DNA of 64,000 bases from NCBI GenBank assembly GCA_003973265.1, contig QNYZ01000059.1:36207-100206 (forward strand). Direction: 5' to 3'. Made by a program: the position numbers and the translations under genes. The notes under the pieces are model-generated. The model did not search any database and was not told the origin of the DNA. It worked only from the letters and a program-made list of their open reading frames with translations. Each line of letters opens with the position of its first letter. The first letter of the stretch is position 1. This DNA is from Deltaproteobacteria bacterium (lineage in GTDB: Bacteria > Desulfobacterota > Desulfobacteria > Desulfobacterales > QNYZ01). Positions 43,989 through 53,776 of the stretch are shown in pieces.

Positions 43989-45785
43989 ATGACAGCTAAA
44001 AGTATCTCCCAGAGAACCCAGACCCTGGCCGCCGTCGCCATGGGGCGTAAATCTGCAGATATGGTAATCCAGAACGGTCAATGGGTGTGTGTCCAGTCCG
44101 GTGAAATGATCCCCGGTACGGCTATCGCGGTCAAGGGGCGCCGGGTGGCCTATGTGGGGCCGGACGCATCGCACACCATCGGAGAATCCACCCGCGTTAT
44201 TGATGCCCAAGGGCAATACCTGGTGCCGGGCCTGCTGGATGCGCATATGCACATTGAGTCCGGCATGGTGACAATCACTGAATTTGTACGCGCCGTGGCC
44301 GGCCGGGGAACCACCGGAATGTTCATCGATCCCCACGAAATCGCCAATGTTTTCGGATTGAACGGGGTCCGGCTCATGGTGGACGAGGCGGCCGTTCAAC
44401 CGATTCATGTCTGGGTGCAGATGCCGTCGTGCGTTCCTTCGGCACCGGGTCTTGAAACCCCCGGTGCGGTTATCGGCCCCAGAGAAGTCGCCAGAGCCAT
44501 GACCTGGGACGGTATCGTGGGGCTTGGGGAAATGATGAATTTTCCCGGTGTGTCCGCCGGTGACGAAAAAATGCATGCCGAGATGGCCAATACCCGAAGA
44601 GCCCGGAAAGTGATTGGCGGCCACTATGCGGCGTTGGACCTGGGACGTCTCTTTCACGGTTATGTGGCCGGCGGACCGGAGGACGATCACGAAGGGACCC
44701 GCATGGAAGATGCCATTGCCCGGGTCCGCCAGGGAATGAAACCAATGTTGCGGCTGGGGTCCGGCTGGCATGACGTGGCCACGCAGATCCGGGCCATTAC
44801 CGAAAAAGGACTCGATCCACGGCATTTCATACTATGCACGGACGATACCCACGCCGAGACCCTGGTCACCCAAGGCCACATGGACCGGGTGGTTCGCCAT
44901 GCGATCAGCCGGGGATTGCCCCCCATGACGGCCATCCAGATGGCCACACTGAATACCGCCACCCATTTCGGGATGGCACGAGATGTGGGCATGATTGCAC
45001 CGGGCCGCTATGCCGATATTCTGCTGGTGCCGGATCTACCGGGGTTCTCGGTTAAAACCGTCATTGCAAAGGGCCGGACAATCGCCGAAGACGGTCGTTT
45101 GCTCATTGACCTGCCGCCCTGTTCATACCCCGGCTGGGCGACCCATTCCGTCCATTTACCCCGAAAGATCACCGCCCCGGATTTCCGCCTGGCGGCTTCG
45201 GAAAATGGTCAATACGAGGCCCATGTCATCGGCGTAGTGGAAAACCAGGCTCCGACCCGGCATCTCAAACTGAATGTTACCGCCAGCGCGGGTGAGGTTG
45301 CCGCCGACATGAAACGCGATCTGGCGAAAATCGCCGTGATACCCCGCCACGAAGGTGCCGGTAACGATATCCAGGTCGGGTTGGTACAGGGGTTCGGGTT
45401 TACCGAGCCGTGCGCCATCGGCACCACCGTAGCTCATGACTGCCACCAGATGATTGTGGTGGGAACCCGCGAAACCGACATGGCCAAAGCGGCGAATAAA
45501 CTGGCAGCAGTGGGCGGCGGGCAGGTGGTTTTTCGAAACGGCGAGCTGATCGGCCTGGTCGAACTGCCCATCGCCGGGCTTATGTCAAACGAGCCGGTAC
45601 CGACCGTTGCCAGAAATGCAGCATCGATTCTGGAAGGATTTCGTCTCTGCGGGTGCCGCTTAAACAATCCCAACATGCAGTTGAGCCTGCTGGCGCTCGT
45701 CGTGATTCCCGAACTGCGTCTTTCCGACAAGGGGCTCGTGGATGTAAGCCGTTTCGAGTTTATTCCTGTATTGAAGCGTAAATGA
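43989..45785 (+). CDS. ade: Adenine deaminase
   Basis: 598 residues, the normal AdeC length. LDAHMHIESGMVT metal site, FIDPHEIANVFG, GHYAALDLG and CTDDTHAETL are intact, with the C-terminal domain (AVGGGQVVFRNGE, ELPIAGLMS) also present. It deaminates adenine to hypoxanthine with a binuclear metal centre. GATGGAAAAACACC precedes the ATG. Followed at 58 bases by a quinone reductase and a PLP enzyme on the same strand, with no obvious pathway link. Confidence 0.92.
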   Translation: MTAKSISQRTQTLAAVAMGRKSADMVIQNGQWVCVQSGEMIPGTAIAVKGRRVAYVGPDASHTIGESTRVIDAQGQYLVPGLLDAHMHIESGMVTITEFVRAVAGRGTTGMFIDPHEIANVFGLNGVRLMVDEAAVQPIHVWVQMPSCVPSAPGLETPGAVIGPREVARAMTWDGIVGLGEMMNFPGVSAGDEKMHAEMANTRRARKVIGGHYAALDLGRLFHGYVAGGPEDDHEGTRMEDAIARVRQGMKPMLRLGSGWHDVATQIRAITEKGLDPRHFILCTDDTHAETLVTQGHMDRVVRHAISRGLPPMTAIQMATLNTATHFGMARDVGMIAPGRYADILLVPDLPGFSVKTVIAKGRTIAEDGRLLIDLPPCSYPGWATHSVHLPRKITAPDFRLAASENGQYEAHVIGVVENQAPTRHLKLNVTASAGEVAADMKRDLAKIAVIPRHEGAGNDIQVGLVQGFGFTEPCAIGTTVAHDCHQMIVVGTRETDMAKAANKLAAVGGGQVVFRNGELIGLVELPIAGLMSNEPVPTVARNAASILEGFRLCGCRLNNPNMQLSLLALVVIPELRLSDKGLVDVSRFEFIPVLKRK

Positions 45786-45843
45786 TCCTGTTCGGATATA
45801 TATTTCGAATATCCATCCATTTTAAATCGAAAAGGAGGCCCCC

Positions 45844-46821
45844 ATGACGAACGCTATCCAGATCCATACCACCGGCGGTCCCGAAGTATTGCAGTGGGAA
45901 AAAATTGACTGCCATGATCCGGGCCCCGGCGAGGTCCATATCCGCCATGAAGCCATCGGGTTAAACTTTATTGATGTGTATCATCGCACCGGTCTGTATC
46001 CCCTGCCCGGGCTTCCGGCTGTTTTGGGCCTGGAAGGGGCTGGAACCGTTATATCGACGGGTACGGATGTGACTGAATTCCAAGCCGGCGACCGTGTGGC
46101 GTATGCAGGCGTTCCGCCCGGGGCCTATGCCGAGGAACGGTTAATACCGGCCCATCGGCTGGTCAAGCTGCCCAAAGCGATCTCCTTTCGTCAGGGAGCC
46201 GCCATGATGCTCCAGGGAATGACCGCCCGGTACCTGCTGCACGGATGCTTTCCCGTCAAGGCCGGTGATACCATCCTCGTCCACGCAGCGGCCGGCGGTG
46301 TGGGAACAATTATCTGTCAATGGGCCAGGCACCTGGGCGCCACCGTTATCGGCACGGTGGGGTCGGAAAAAAAAGCGGACCTGGCCAGGGCCCATGGCTG
46401 TGATTACCCAATCGATTATGTCAACGATGATTTCATTGCACGGGTACAGGAAATTACCGACAATAAAGGGGTAAACGCGGTCTACGACTCCGTCGGCCAG
46501 CCCACTTTCCTGAAATCCCTGGATTGCCTGAAGCCCATGGGAACCATGGTCTCATTCGGTCAGGCCGCCGCCCCGGTCCCGCCGGTGGATATCGGACTTC
46601 TGGCTGCCAAGGGGTCTTTATTTTTGACCCGGCCCAGCCTGATGACCTATACCGAAAAGCGGGAAGATCTGCTCGCCCACGCGGCGGACCTGTTTGCTGT
46701 TGTTGAAAGCGGCGCCGTTCAGGTAGACATCCGGCAAACCTATGCGCTGAAAGATGCGGCCCAGGCCCACCGGGACCTTGAGGCCCGTAAAACCAGCGGA
46801 TCGACGATCCTGATTCCATAA
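45844..46821 (+). CDS. NADPH:quinone oxidoreductase (zeta-crystallin type)
   Basis: 325 residues. IGLNFIDVYHRTGLYP and LGLEGAGTVISTG are the QorA N-terminal marks; HAAAGGVGTIICQWA is the NADPH site. There is no structural zinc lobe. AAAAGGAGGCCCCC precedes the ATG. It performs one-electron quinone reduction in the family; the physiological substrate is open. 14 bases before the PLP enzyme gene, so co-transcribed. Confidence 0.88.
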   Translation: MTNAIQIHTTGGPEVLQWEKIDCHDPGPGEVHIRHEAIGLNFIDVYHRTGLYPLPGLPAVLGLEGAGTVISTGTDVTEFQAGDRVAYAGVPPGAYAEERLIPAHRLVKLPKAISFRQGAAMMLQGMTARYLLHGCFPVKAGDTILVHAAAGGVGTIICQWARHLGATVIGTVGSEKKADLARAHGCDYPIDYVNDDFIARVQEITDNKGVNAVYDSVGQPTFLKSLDCLKPMGTMVSFGQAAAPVPPVDIGLLAAKGSLFLTRPSLMTYTEKREDLLAHAADLFAVVESGAVQVDIRQTYALKDAAQAHRDLEARKTSGSTILIP

Positions 46822-46835
46822 ATCGAGGATTTATA

Positions 46836-48185
46836 ATGGAAAGACCCGATAAGTCCGAAGGAGATATTAATATTTCTTCCAAGCGAATCCGGTGGCAGCA
46901 GGATCAGCTTGACACCACCACGTGCGAATTGCTCGACCGCGACCGGAAGTATTTCCTGTCACAATCGCTGTCCACCCCCTGCCTCAACGCACTGCAGGCC
47001 TGTGAGGGTATCTATATTGAGGACCTGCAGGGACGGCGGTATATGGATTTCCACGGCAATAATGTGCACCAGGTAGGATTTGGCAATTCTGAGGTTGTTG
47101 CCGCCGTAAAAAAACAGCTCGACACCCTGTCTTTTTGCACCCGGCGATATACCAATGAAGCCGCCGTCGATCTGGCCGAGAAGCTCACCGGTCTGGCGCC
47201 GGGGGATTTGAACAAGGTTCTTTTCTGTCCGGGCGGTGCCGAGGCCGTCGGGATCGCCCTGAAGCTGGCCCGGGCGGTCACCGGCCGGCATAAAACCATC
47301 TCCATGTGGGATTCCTTTCACGGTGCCACTCTGGATGCTATTTCCATTGGGGGAGAGGCCATCTTCCGCCGGAATGCCGGGCCACTCCTGCCGGGAACCG
47401 AACATGTACCGCCTCCGGACCCGTCCCGGGCGTTTTTCGATCTGGGCGATCCCGAAAAATGGGAGAGATTCTGTGCCAGATATGTGGAGTACATTCTGCA
47501 GCAGGAAGGGGACATCGCCGCAGTGATTGCAGAGCCCATCCGCAGTACACCCTATATCCCCTCGGCCGATTACTGGCGCACGGTTCGAAAGGCCTGCGAC
47601 AAACACGGTGCACTCCTGATATTTGACGAAATCCCCCATGCCCTGGGACGAACCGGTAAGATGTTCACCTGCGAAAACTTTGACGTGGTACCGGATATTT
47701 TATGTATCGGCAAAGGACTGGGCGGCGGTATCATGCCTCTCGCAGCCGTGATTGTCCAAGAGCAGCTGGACGTGGCCGGCGACCGGGCCCTGGGACACTA
47801 TACCCACGAAAAAAGCCCGGTGGCCTGTGCGGCGGCACTGGCCACCATTAATTATATCCAGTCCCGCCAGCTCCCTGGCCATGCCCGTGAGCTGGGTAAA
47901 AATGCGTTAGACCGCCTCCGGGAAATGAAAGCCCGGCACCCGCTTATCGGCAACGTCCGTGGTATCGGTCTTTTTCTGGGGGTCGAACTGATTAAGGATG
48001 GCCGGCACGCGGCCGACGAAGCTGAAGCGGTGATGTATCAGGCCCTTTCCCGGGGATTGAGTTTTAAACTGACCATGGGCAATATCCTCACCTTAACGCC
48101 GGCCCTGGTAATTACCAGAGAGGAGATGAAGCGGGCCCTTGATATTCTGGAAGCATCGATCAGTGAGGTGGAAGGCACCGGCTGA
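46836..48185 (+). CDS. Class-III PLP enzyme, PbfA-like ((R)-1-hydroxy-2-aminoethylphosphonate ammonia-lyase-type)
   Basis: 449 residues of the aspartate aminotransferase-fold class III. The N-terminus (FLSQSLSTPCLNALQACEG, GRRYMDFHGNNVHQVGFGN) and PLLPGTEHV match what I remember of PbfA proteins of phosphonate catabolism. The PLP Lys is in GKGLGGG and the cofactor Asp in IFDEIPHALGRTG. PbfA eliminates ammonia from hydroxy-aminoethylphosphonate to give phosphonoacetaldehyde. No phnW, phnX, phnY or phnA is in the window, so the substrate may differ. An aminotransferase on another substrate is the main alternative. Confidence 0.65.
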   Translation: MERPDKSEGDINISSKRIRWQQDQLDTTTCELLDRDRKYFLSQSLSTPCLNALQACEGIYIEDLQGRRYMDFHGNNVHQVGFGNSEVVAAVKKQLDTLSFCTRRYTNEAAVDLAEKLTGLAPGDLNKVLFCPGGAEAVGIALKLARAVTGRHKTISMWDSFHGATLDAISIGGEAIFRRNAGPLLPGTEHVPPPDPSRAFFDLGDPEKWERFCARYVEYILQQEGDIAAVIAEPIRSTPYIPSADYWRTVRKACDKHGALLIFDEIPHALGRTGKMFTCENFDVVPDILCIGKGLGGGIMPLAAVIVQEQLDVAGDRALGHYTHEKSPVACAAALATINYIQSRQLPGHARELGKNALDRLREMKARHPLIGNVRGIGLFLGVELIKDGRHAADEAEAVMYQALSRGLSFKLTMGNILTLTPALVITREEMKRALDILEASISEVEGTG

Positions 48186-48208
48186 AATAGCCCGGCTAAT
48201 AATCAGAA

Positions 48209-48657
48209 CGAGATGAGGCCGGTGCCCTGCATGTTGAATTTCCCAACTATTATCGAAACCCCTGGGGGTTTAAGAACGAAGCAGGCGTGGATGCCGAATG
48301 CCTTCGCCAAATCGAATTGATTTTAAAAAAAGAACCCGGCGTGGCGGCCATTATCGGGGAACCGATTTCTGCCAACCCGGTGGTTCCCGGCAAACACTGC
48401 TGGGCGGGTGTCAACACACTCTGCAGGGAATATGATACCTTATTAATATTTGACAAAATCATCGAGGGATTCGGGCGCACCGGTAAAATGTTTGCCTGCA
48501 AGCATTTCCTCACCCCCGATATTCTGATGCTCGGTAAATCCATGGGCGGCGGACTGGTTCCTTGCGCCGGGATGATCAACCATGAGCGCTACGATATCTG
48601 CCCGCATCGATCCATCGGGCACATCACACCCATGAAAGAAGACCCTCTGCTCCGTGA
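48209..48657 (+). pseudogene. Truncated class-III aminotransferase remnant
   Basis: Directly after the intact enzyme lies about 150 residues of a second, distinct class-III aminotransferase. It starts in mid-domain (HVEFPNYYRNPWGF) with no start codon and covers AIIGEPISANPVVPGKH, the cofactor region (IFDKIIEGFGRTG, where Glu is replaced by Lys) and the PLP Lys in LGKSMGGG. After SIGH a one-base loss shifts the frame (the THERRPSAP continuation is readable in the next frame) and reaches a stop at 48657. N- and C-terminal thirds are missing. Confidence 0.85.
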
Positions 48658-48697
48658 CCGTACTGGCAGAAATCAGGTTTTGCGTATCAGGCAATCG

Positions 48698-48985
48698 TCA
48701 GGCATTCTGGTAGACAGTATATTCGGTCGGTTCACGTAAAAGCATATCGATCTTGGCCTGAATAGCTCTTCGCTCCCTATTGTTCGTCCATCGTTTCCAG
48801 TCGTTGAGGGACTGCCAGGTGCTGATCACCAGGTATTCCCCGTGGCCATCGACCCGCTTGAGGGTTTCTCCGGAAATATAGGCCGGGTCACTGATTGCCA
48901 GTGTCCTGAGCTGTTGCAGTAATGGGGCCAGTTCCTTTGACAGGTTTTTCGGGACATGTCGCTTGATGATGACTTTTATGCTCAT
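48698..48985 (-). CDS. Antibiotic biosynthesis monooxygenase (ABM)-fold protein
   Basis: 95 residues: MSIKVIIKRHVP, LKRVDGHGEYLVISTWQSLNDW and ERRAIQAKIDMLL follow the ABM dimeric alpha/beta barrel used by monooxygenases, haem-degrading enzymes and unknown small proteins. No catalytic assignment possible. GGGGGAGTCCT precedes the ATG. Its end overlaps the region of the preceding remnant by a few tens of bases on the other strand. Confidence 0.8.
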   Translation of the reverse strand: MSIKVIIKRHVPKNLSKELAPLLQQLRTLAISDPAYISGETLKRVDGHGEYLVISTWQSLNDWKRWTNNRERRAIQAKIDMLLREPTEYTVYQNA

Positions 48986-49079
48986 AGGACTCCCCCTTTT
49001 TTTGTTTTGCGGATTTTATGTCATCCCTTCCCCACCCGTCGCCACATTTTCCATGGGCCTTTATGAATAGACCATCCGG

Positions 49080-49685
49080 TTACCCGGTTTCCTTGAAATA
49101 CTGGACCTGGTAAGTCGATACCTTCAGGACGGAATCGCGCCAGGTATATCCATTCAGTCCGGCTTTTTGACATAAATGGGTCAGAAAATCTGCGGGTTCG
49201 GGAAGCTGCTCCCAGACCTGGGGTAAAAACGTGGCGCTGGCCATTCCTTTTTGAATAATGACACCGTCCACCCGGGGACGCAGACGTGAGATCAGATCAC
49301 CTGAATCGATATATTCCAACGGTTGCGGCGGGGTAAGCACACTGACTTCTATTTGCACCCGATCCATTTCATCCAATGATACCGGTGCAAACCGCGGGTC
49401 ATGAAAGGCGGCGCTTTCCGCATTCTGACGAACATCTGCTGCCAATGACCGGGTGGCGATCAAACTACCGATGCAACCCCTGAGTTGATTGTTTATTTCC
49501 AGCGTGACAAAGGTGGCCGCTTTCTGATTAAAAATATCTTCTGCCAATGCATGGGTTAAGGCCCGGCGCTCGACGTCAGGAATTTGCCGGCCCAGTTTTT
49601 CCATGATCGCCCGGCGCGCCAGCCGAACCAGTACCTGGCCCTGCTCCAGATTGATTCGTTCAGGTGGGTGTTTTTTATCGGTCAT
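49080..49685 (-). CDS. AMMECR1-domain protein (AmmeMemoRadiSam system protein A)
   Basis: 201 residues with the AMMECR1 signature LRGCIGSLIATRSLAADVRQ and FHDPRFAPVSLDEM, VQIEVSVLTPPQPL, GVIIQKGMASATFLPQVW. In many bacteria and archaea it is encoded with MEMO1-like and radical SAM partners; neither is adjacent here. Function of the family is unsettled, possibly RNA or nucleotide modification. CGGAGATCGGCCC precedes the ATG. Confidence 0.88.
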   Translation of the reverse strand: MTDKKHPPERINLEQGQVLVRLARRAIMEKLGRQIPDVERRALTHALAEDIFNQKAATFVTLEINNQLRGCIGSLIATRSLAADVRQNAESAAFHDPRFAPVSLDEMDRVQIEVSVLTPPQPLEYIDSGDLISRLRPRVDGVIIQKGMASATFLPQVWEQLPEPADFLTHLCQKAGLNGYTWRDSVLKVSTYQVQYFKETG

Positions 49686-49970
49686 GGGCCGATCTCCGTT
49701 TCTTCAGGTGGCAGTGGGGCCGTACCATCTCCCTGCAATCGGATGGGTATCCGTTGACTAAAGGAAAATGACACTCGATATTATGCTATAAGGCAGGATA
49801 TAATCTTGATAACATAATACCTTACATATCGCTGAATGTCAAATGAGGATCTCCGGCGACAGTAAATCTCGGTGAACCGGGCCAGGAGGTTTCTATAGAC
49901 AAGATTTTGGCAAACGGCAGTTAAACAGGTTTTCTGGAATATAATAAGAAATTGATATAATTGATGATAT
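49686..49970. other. Gap before the transposase remnant
   Basis: About 285 bases without a recognisable gene, A/T-rich. It may hold degraded 5' sequence of the same insertion element, but no transposase motif was readable. Confidence 0.35.
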
Positions 49971-50354
49971 ATGCCATATGACAAGGAGAAAGTGAAAGAG
50001 GGCAGGTTCGGGCGGGGAAAACGCCGGTTCAGCCTATCGCGGATCATATGCAAACTGGCAGGGACATCTGAAACAGCCATCATGACAGCATTTATCGTGA
50101 TGAATCTGGAGAAGTGGCTCAAGAGCCATCTTTTTTGTGTTTTTCATGTCTTTTCGAGCCGTTTATTTCGTCATATCGGCTTTCAGACGTCCTGTTTGAT
50201 GACTCCAGGTGGTATTTTTTTCCCTGCCGGCCTGTCAGGCGATAGCTGCGATTCCCGGGGGATTACTCGGCCTGGGCTTACATCAAAGATCGCAAAATGC
50301 CCTATCCCGATATCAGGACAACGGCAAAAATATGTCGCAATTTATGGAGAATGA
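49971..50354 (+). pseudogene. Transposase C-terminal remnant (IS5/IS1182-like)
   Basis: The first ~50 codons, PYDKEKVKEGRFGRGKRRFSLSRI ... TAFIVMNLEKWL (shown in part), match the C-terminal end of IS5/IS1182-type transposases as I recall them. No DDE catalytic region remains upstream, so only the 3' end of the element survives. The following residues in frame are not conserved and may be post-insertion sequence. No terminal inverted repeat could be placed. Confidence 0.6.
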
Positions 50355-50404
50355 ACAATCGTCCCACAGCCGGGAAATCATGAGATTCTTTGGCAAGGCC
50401 AGCA

Positions 50405-51973
50405 TCACAAGGCCGGGTAGCCGGTGATCGCCCGGATATCGTTGTAGATCGGTTTCAGGCGGGCATACATCTTTCGATACACCCTTTCATAAAGCTGATG
50501 ATACCTATCCCGGTTGCTGGCAATCGGCTCAAAGACGTCGGTTACGCGGGTCATGCTGCGGATCGCGCTGTCAAAATCAGGGTGCAGTTTCAGGCCGACG
50601 GCCGCATCGATGGCGGCACCCAGCGCGGCGGTTTCGTAGGTATGCGGCCGCTGGGCGGGCAGATCAAAGATATCCGCCGTGATCTGCATGACGGCATCGC
50701 TCTGGGCCCCCCCGCCGGATATCCGCAGCTGTTCGACCAAAACTTTATTTCGTTTTTGAAGTACCTGCATGCCGTCTTTCAACCCATAGGCCAGCCCTTC
50801 CAGGATGGCGCGATAAATGTGGGCACGGGTATGCACATCACCGAAACCGATGATGGCGCCCTTGGCATCCGCATCGGTATTCAGGCCCGGGGACCAGTAG
50901 GGTTGAAGCATTAATCCCATGGCACCCGGAGGGATATCTTCGATCAGCTCGTCAAACACCACTTCCGGTGCCACGTTTCGTTTCCGTGCGATCTGTAACT
51001 CCCGCAGCCCGAACTGTTTCTTGAACCAGCTGACCAGCCAGAACCCCCGGTATACCATGGCCTCGGTGTTATAGGCGCCGGGGATGGCGCTGGGATAGGG
51101 CGGTATAAAGGGCTTGATCTCCACATATTTATCATTGGCCGTGTTCACCGTTGCCGTTGTTCCATAACTGATACAGGCGGTTTCCGGGGATCGGCACCCG
51201 GCGCCCAGCACCTCACAGGTCTTGTCGGTACCGGCCGCAATTACCGGTAACCCTTCCGGAATACCGGTATCTTGAGATGCCTTTTGAGTGATATGTCCCA
51301 ACAGGCCCGCCGGCGGTACCAGCTCCGGTAAAACAGCGCGGTCCATGGGAAACATTTTCCAGGTGAAGTTGCGCGGTCCGGCCCATCGGTGTTTTCTGTA
51401 ATCAAACGGCAGGTACCCCACCATGCTGCCGGATGAATCCCGGTATTCACCGGTCAGGCGGTGGATTAAGAATCCGGAGAGAAAGAGGAACTTGTCGGTT
51501 CTGTCCCACAGCTCGGGCTGGTGTTGACGCATCCAGTTGGATTTACACTCCCGGATGGCTTTTTCGACGGTCGTATATTTATTGAACAGCTTTAATGCAC
51601 CCCGGAAAACCGGAGACAGGTGATTCTCCATGTCGGCCTTGCGCTGATCCAGCCAGAGGATAGCCGGCCGCAGGGGGTTACCATTTTTGTCCAGGTTGAT
51701 AACGGTTGCGCGCTGGCAGGTGATGGTTGCTCCGGCGATTTGATCAATACCTCCTTCCATTGAGCTAAGCAGCTGACGGGAAGTGGCGGCAAGGGTTGTC
51801 CAGTAGTAGTCCGGTTCCTGTTCAGCCCAGCCCGGCTGGCGGGAAAAGTACGGTTCGATGGGGGTTTTAACGATCTGTCGAATCGTACCTTCGAGATCGA
51901 TCAGGGCCGCGCGAATGGACTGGGTACCGGCATCGAAAACCAGTATCCGCTCGCCTTGTGTGGGGGCCGTCAT
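50405..51973 (-). CDS. FGGY-family carbohydrate kinase
   Basis: 522 residues of the ASKHA fold. ILVFDAGTQSIRAALIDLEG is the phosphate-1 loop, AGTDKTCEVLGAG and ISYGTTATVNTA the middle conserved blocks, and LRISGGGAQSDAVMQITADI the C-terminal FGGY signature. The substrate could be glycerol, a pentulose or another polyol; the neighbours (GlpD-type dehydrogenase, AGPS-like enzyme) favour a three-carbon substrate. The start forms an ATGA overlap with the stop of the AGPS-like gene. Last gene of the operon. Confidence 0.85.
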   Translation of the reverse strand: MTAPTQGERILVFDAGTQSIRAALIDLEGTIRQIVKTPIEPYFSRQPGWAEQEPDYYWTTLAATSRQLLSSMEGGIDQIAGATITCQRATVINLDKNGNPLRPAILWLDQRKADMENHLSPVFRGALKLFNKYTTVEKAIRECKSNWMRQHQPELWDRTDKFLFLSGFLIHRLTGEYRDSSGSMVGYLPFDYRKHRWAGPRNFTWKMFPMDRAVLPELVPPAGLLGHITQKASQDTGIPEGLPVIAAGTDKTCEVLGAGCRSPETACISYGTTATVNTANDKYVEIKPFIPPYPSAIPGAYNTEAMVYRGFWLVSWFKKQFGLRELQIARKRNVAPEVVFDELIEDIPPGAMGLMLQPYWSPGLNTDADAKGAIIGFGDVHTRAHIYRAILEGLAYGLKDGMQVLQKRNKVLVEQLRISGGGAQSDAVMQITADIFDLPAQRPHTYETAALGAAIDAAVGLKLHPDFDSAIRSMTRVTDVFEPIASNRDRYHQLYERVYRKMYARLKPIYNDIRAITGYPAL

Positions 51974-53700
51974 GTCGATTTCCTTATCTGGTTCCCCCTA
52001 CGGGCCGGGTTCAGGTCCAGCCCCAGCTGGCCGCCGGGGTTCATGATATTATCGGGATCGAAATGTTTTTTAAGGGCCCGCAAAACGGCCATCTGCTCTT
52101 CGCCGAGATAATCCGTCATCCAGGGAGCGATCATACGGCCGATGCCGTGGTGGTGACTCAGCGATCCGCCGTGTTTCTGGATCTGGTCAATCACACCGGC
52201 CTGAAAAGCACGATAGTCGTCCACACCATCAAAACGGCCGATGAAGATAAAGTAGAGGTTGGTGCCCTGGGGGTAAAAATGGGAGGCATGGGTCATGCAA
52301 ACGGTCCGGGGCCGGCGTTTGATATACATTCGTACGCCCCGGTGGAGTGCGTGCAGGTGGTCCCAGGTCACGGATGTCTCCAGGGTATCGATGGTGATGC
52401 CGAAATCGTGCAGGTCTTCGCGCATGTACGGTTCGGTAAAGCGGGTTTTTTCCCATTTCCGGCTGCCGTACCCCCCGAGATAAAAGGCCCTGTACCGCCT
52501 GGCGATTTGACGTATCCTGCGCTTGACCAGCCGGGTGAAATCCCGGTCGCCTTCGACCGTTCCCAGGCAGAGGCAGCGCTGCATGGGATTAAATCCGCGC
52601 TTTTTTAAAAACAGGTCCACGATGGACGGAATGCCGTACAGTTTGAGCCCCCGGTCGGTCTCCTCGGGATCGGAAATCCGGTAGACAGCCGGCCGGCCGA
52701 ACTCCCCCTGGACAATCTCGCGGCTGGCCATGACAGCAGCCTTCCACGAAGGGAACATGAAACTGAAATAGCGCCGGTTCTCCGGCCGATACCGGAAGAC
52801 CTTCAGGGTGACTTCCACCAGTACGCCAAAGGTGCCCTCCGACCCTTTCATGATGTCATTGACTTTCGGGCCCGTTGCTGCGGCCGGATAATCGTGGGTT
52901 TTAAAGTGGCCCGCAGGGGTCACATACTCCTGACTGATCACGAGATCGGCGGCATCGCCATAATAGGTGGAGGCCTGGCCCGATCCCAGGGTGACGACCC
53001 ATCCCCCGACCGTGGAAAATTCAAACGACTGGGGAAAATGACCGCCGGTGTATCTTCGGGTGGCGGAAAACCGTTCCGGGGCCTGGTTGAGGGCCGTTTC
53101 ATAGGCCGGACCAAAGATGCCGGGCTGCACCCGTGCCGTCTGATTGGTTTCATTGAGTTCTAAAAACCGGTTCATGTGGGTAGTCATCACCAGGGTGATA
53201 CCGCCCCGGACAGGGCGCAGCCCCAGGTTAACCGAAGAGCCGCCCGAAAAGACATAAACGGGGATTTTCTCCCCGCTGCAATAGCGGATGATCCGGCGGA
53301 CATCGTCCTTGTGGCGGGGGTGAACCACCAGGTCGGCCACATCAGCGATGATTCCCTGCCCCAGCTCCATCATTTCCTCGACGGTTTTGCCGTATGCATA
53401 GCGGGCCCGCTGATAATCGTCCGTGGTGATATTTTCCCGGCCGACAATATCGGCAAAGGCGTTGATCTGATCGGCAGATAACCGGCCAGGACGGTCCAGT
53501 GCGACCTTTTCGCGACCCTCTCCGCGCCTGGATTTAAAATCTTCGTCCGTCATCCCGAATTCGTCTTTGAGCATGGTCACCCATTGATCACCGGGATGCT
53601 TGAAGGTATTTGGATCGCCATACTTAAAGATGGCGCGAAACGTCCCTTTTTTCGGAGGCCGTTCGCTCCAATCGGGACGAAATGGTTTTACCGGTCGCAT
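51970..53700 (-). CDS. FAD-binding oxidase, alkyldihydroxyacetonephosphate synthase (AGPS)-like
   Basis: 576 residues. An N-terminal extension (WSERPPKKGTFRAIFKYGD) precedes a VAO/PCMH-type FAD domain (VFSGGSSVNLGLRPVRGGITL; GGWVVTLGSGQASTYYGDA; the motif GSEGTFGVLVEVTL). The C-terminal GSLSHHHGIGRMIAPWM carries the HHHGxG triplet, which in AGPS is the catalytic site for exchanging an acyl for an alkyl group on DHAP. Glycolate or D-lactate oxidases have EHG instead. It lies between a GlpD-like dehydrogenase and a kinase, suggesting glycerol-phosphate or ether-lipid metabolism. Whether it is a real ether synthase is untested. Confidence 0.75.
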   Translation of the reverse strand: MRPVKPFRPDWSERPPKKGTFRAIFKYGDPNTFKHPGDQWVTMLKDEFGMTDEDFKSRRGEGREKVALDRPGRLSADQINAFADIVGRENITTDDYQRARYAYGKTVEEMMELGQGIIADVADLVVHPRHKDDVRRIIRYCSGEKIPVYVFSGGSSVNLGLRPVRGGITLVMTTHMNRFLELNETNQTARVQPGIFGPAYETALNQAPERFSATRRYTGGHFPQSFEFSTVGGWVVTLGSGQASTYYGDAADLVISQEYVTPAGHFKTHDYPAAATGPKVNDIMKGSEGTFGVLVEVTLKVFRYRPENRRYFSFMFPSWKAAVMASREIVQGEFGRPAVYRISDPEETDRGLKLYGIPSIVDLFLKKRGFNPMQRCLCLGTVEGDRDFTRLVKRRIRQIARRYRAFYLGGYGSRKWEKTRFTEPYMREDLHDFGITIDTLETSVTWDHLHALHRGVRMYIKRRPRTVCMTHASHFYPQGTNLYFIFIGRFDGVDDYRAFQAGVIDQIQKHGGSLSHHHGIGRMIAPWMTDYLGEEQMAVLRALKKHFDPDNIMNPGGQLGLDLNPARRGNQIRKST

Positions 53701-53776
53701 ATTGAATTTTCCTTAATCGGTATCGGGACTGCCCTGGCAGCGGATAGTGGCAATACATTCTCCCCTGCCGGGCCGG

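Noticed and set aside
43953..44825. 290-codon open frame antisense to adenine deaminase
   Set aside because: Shadow of ade; His/Gly-rich translation typical of reversed GC-rich codons.
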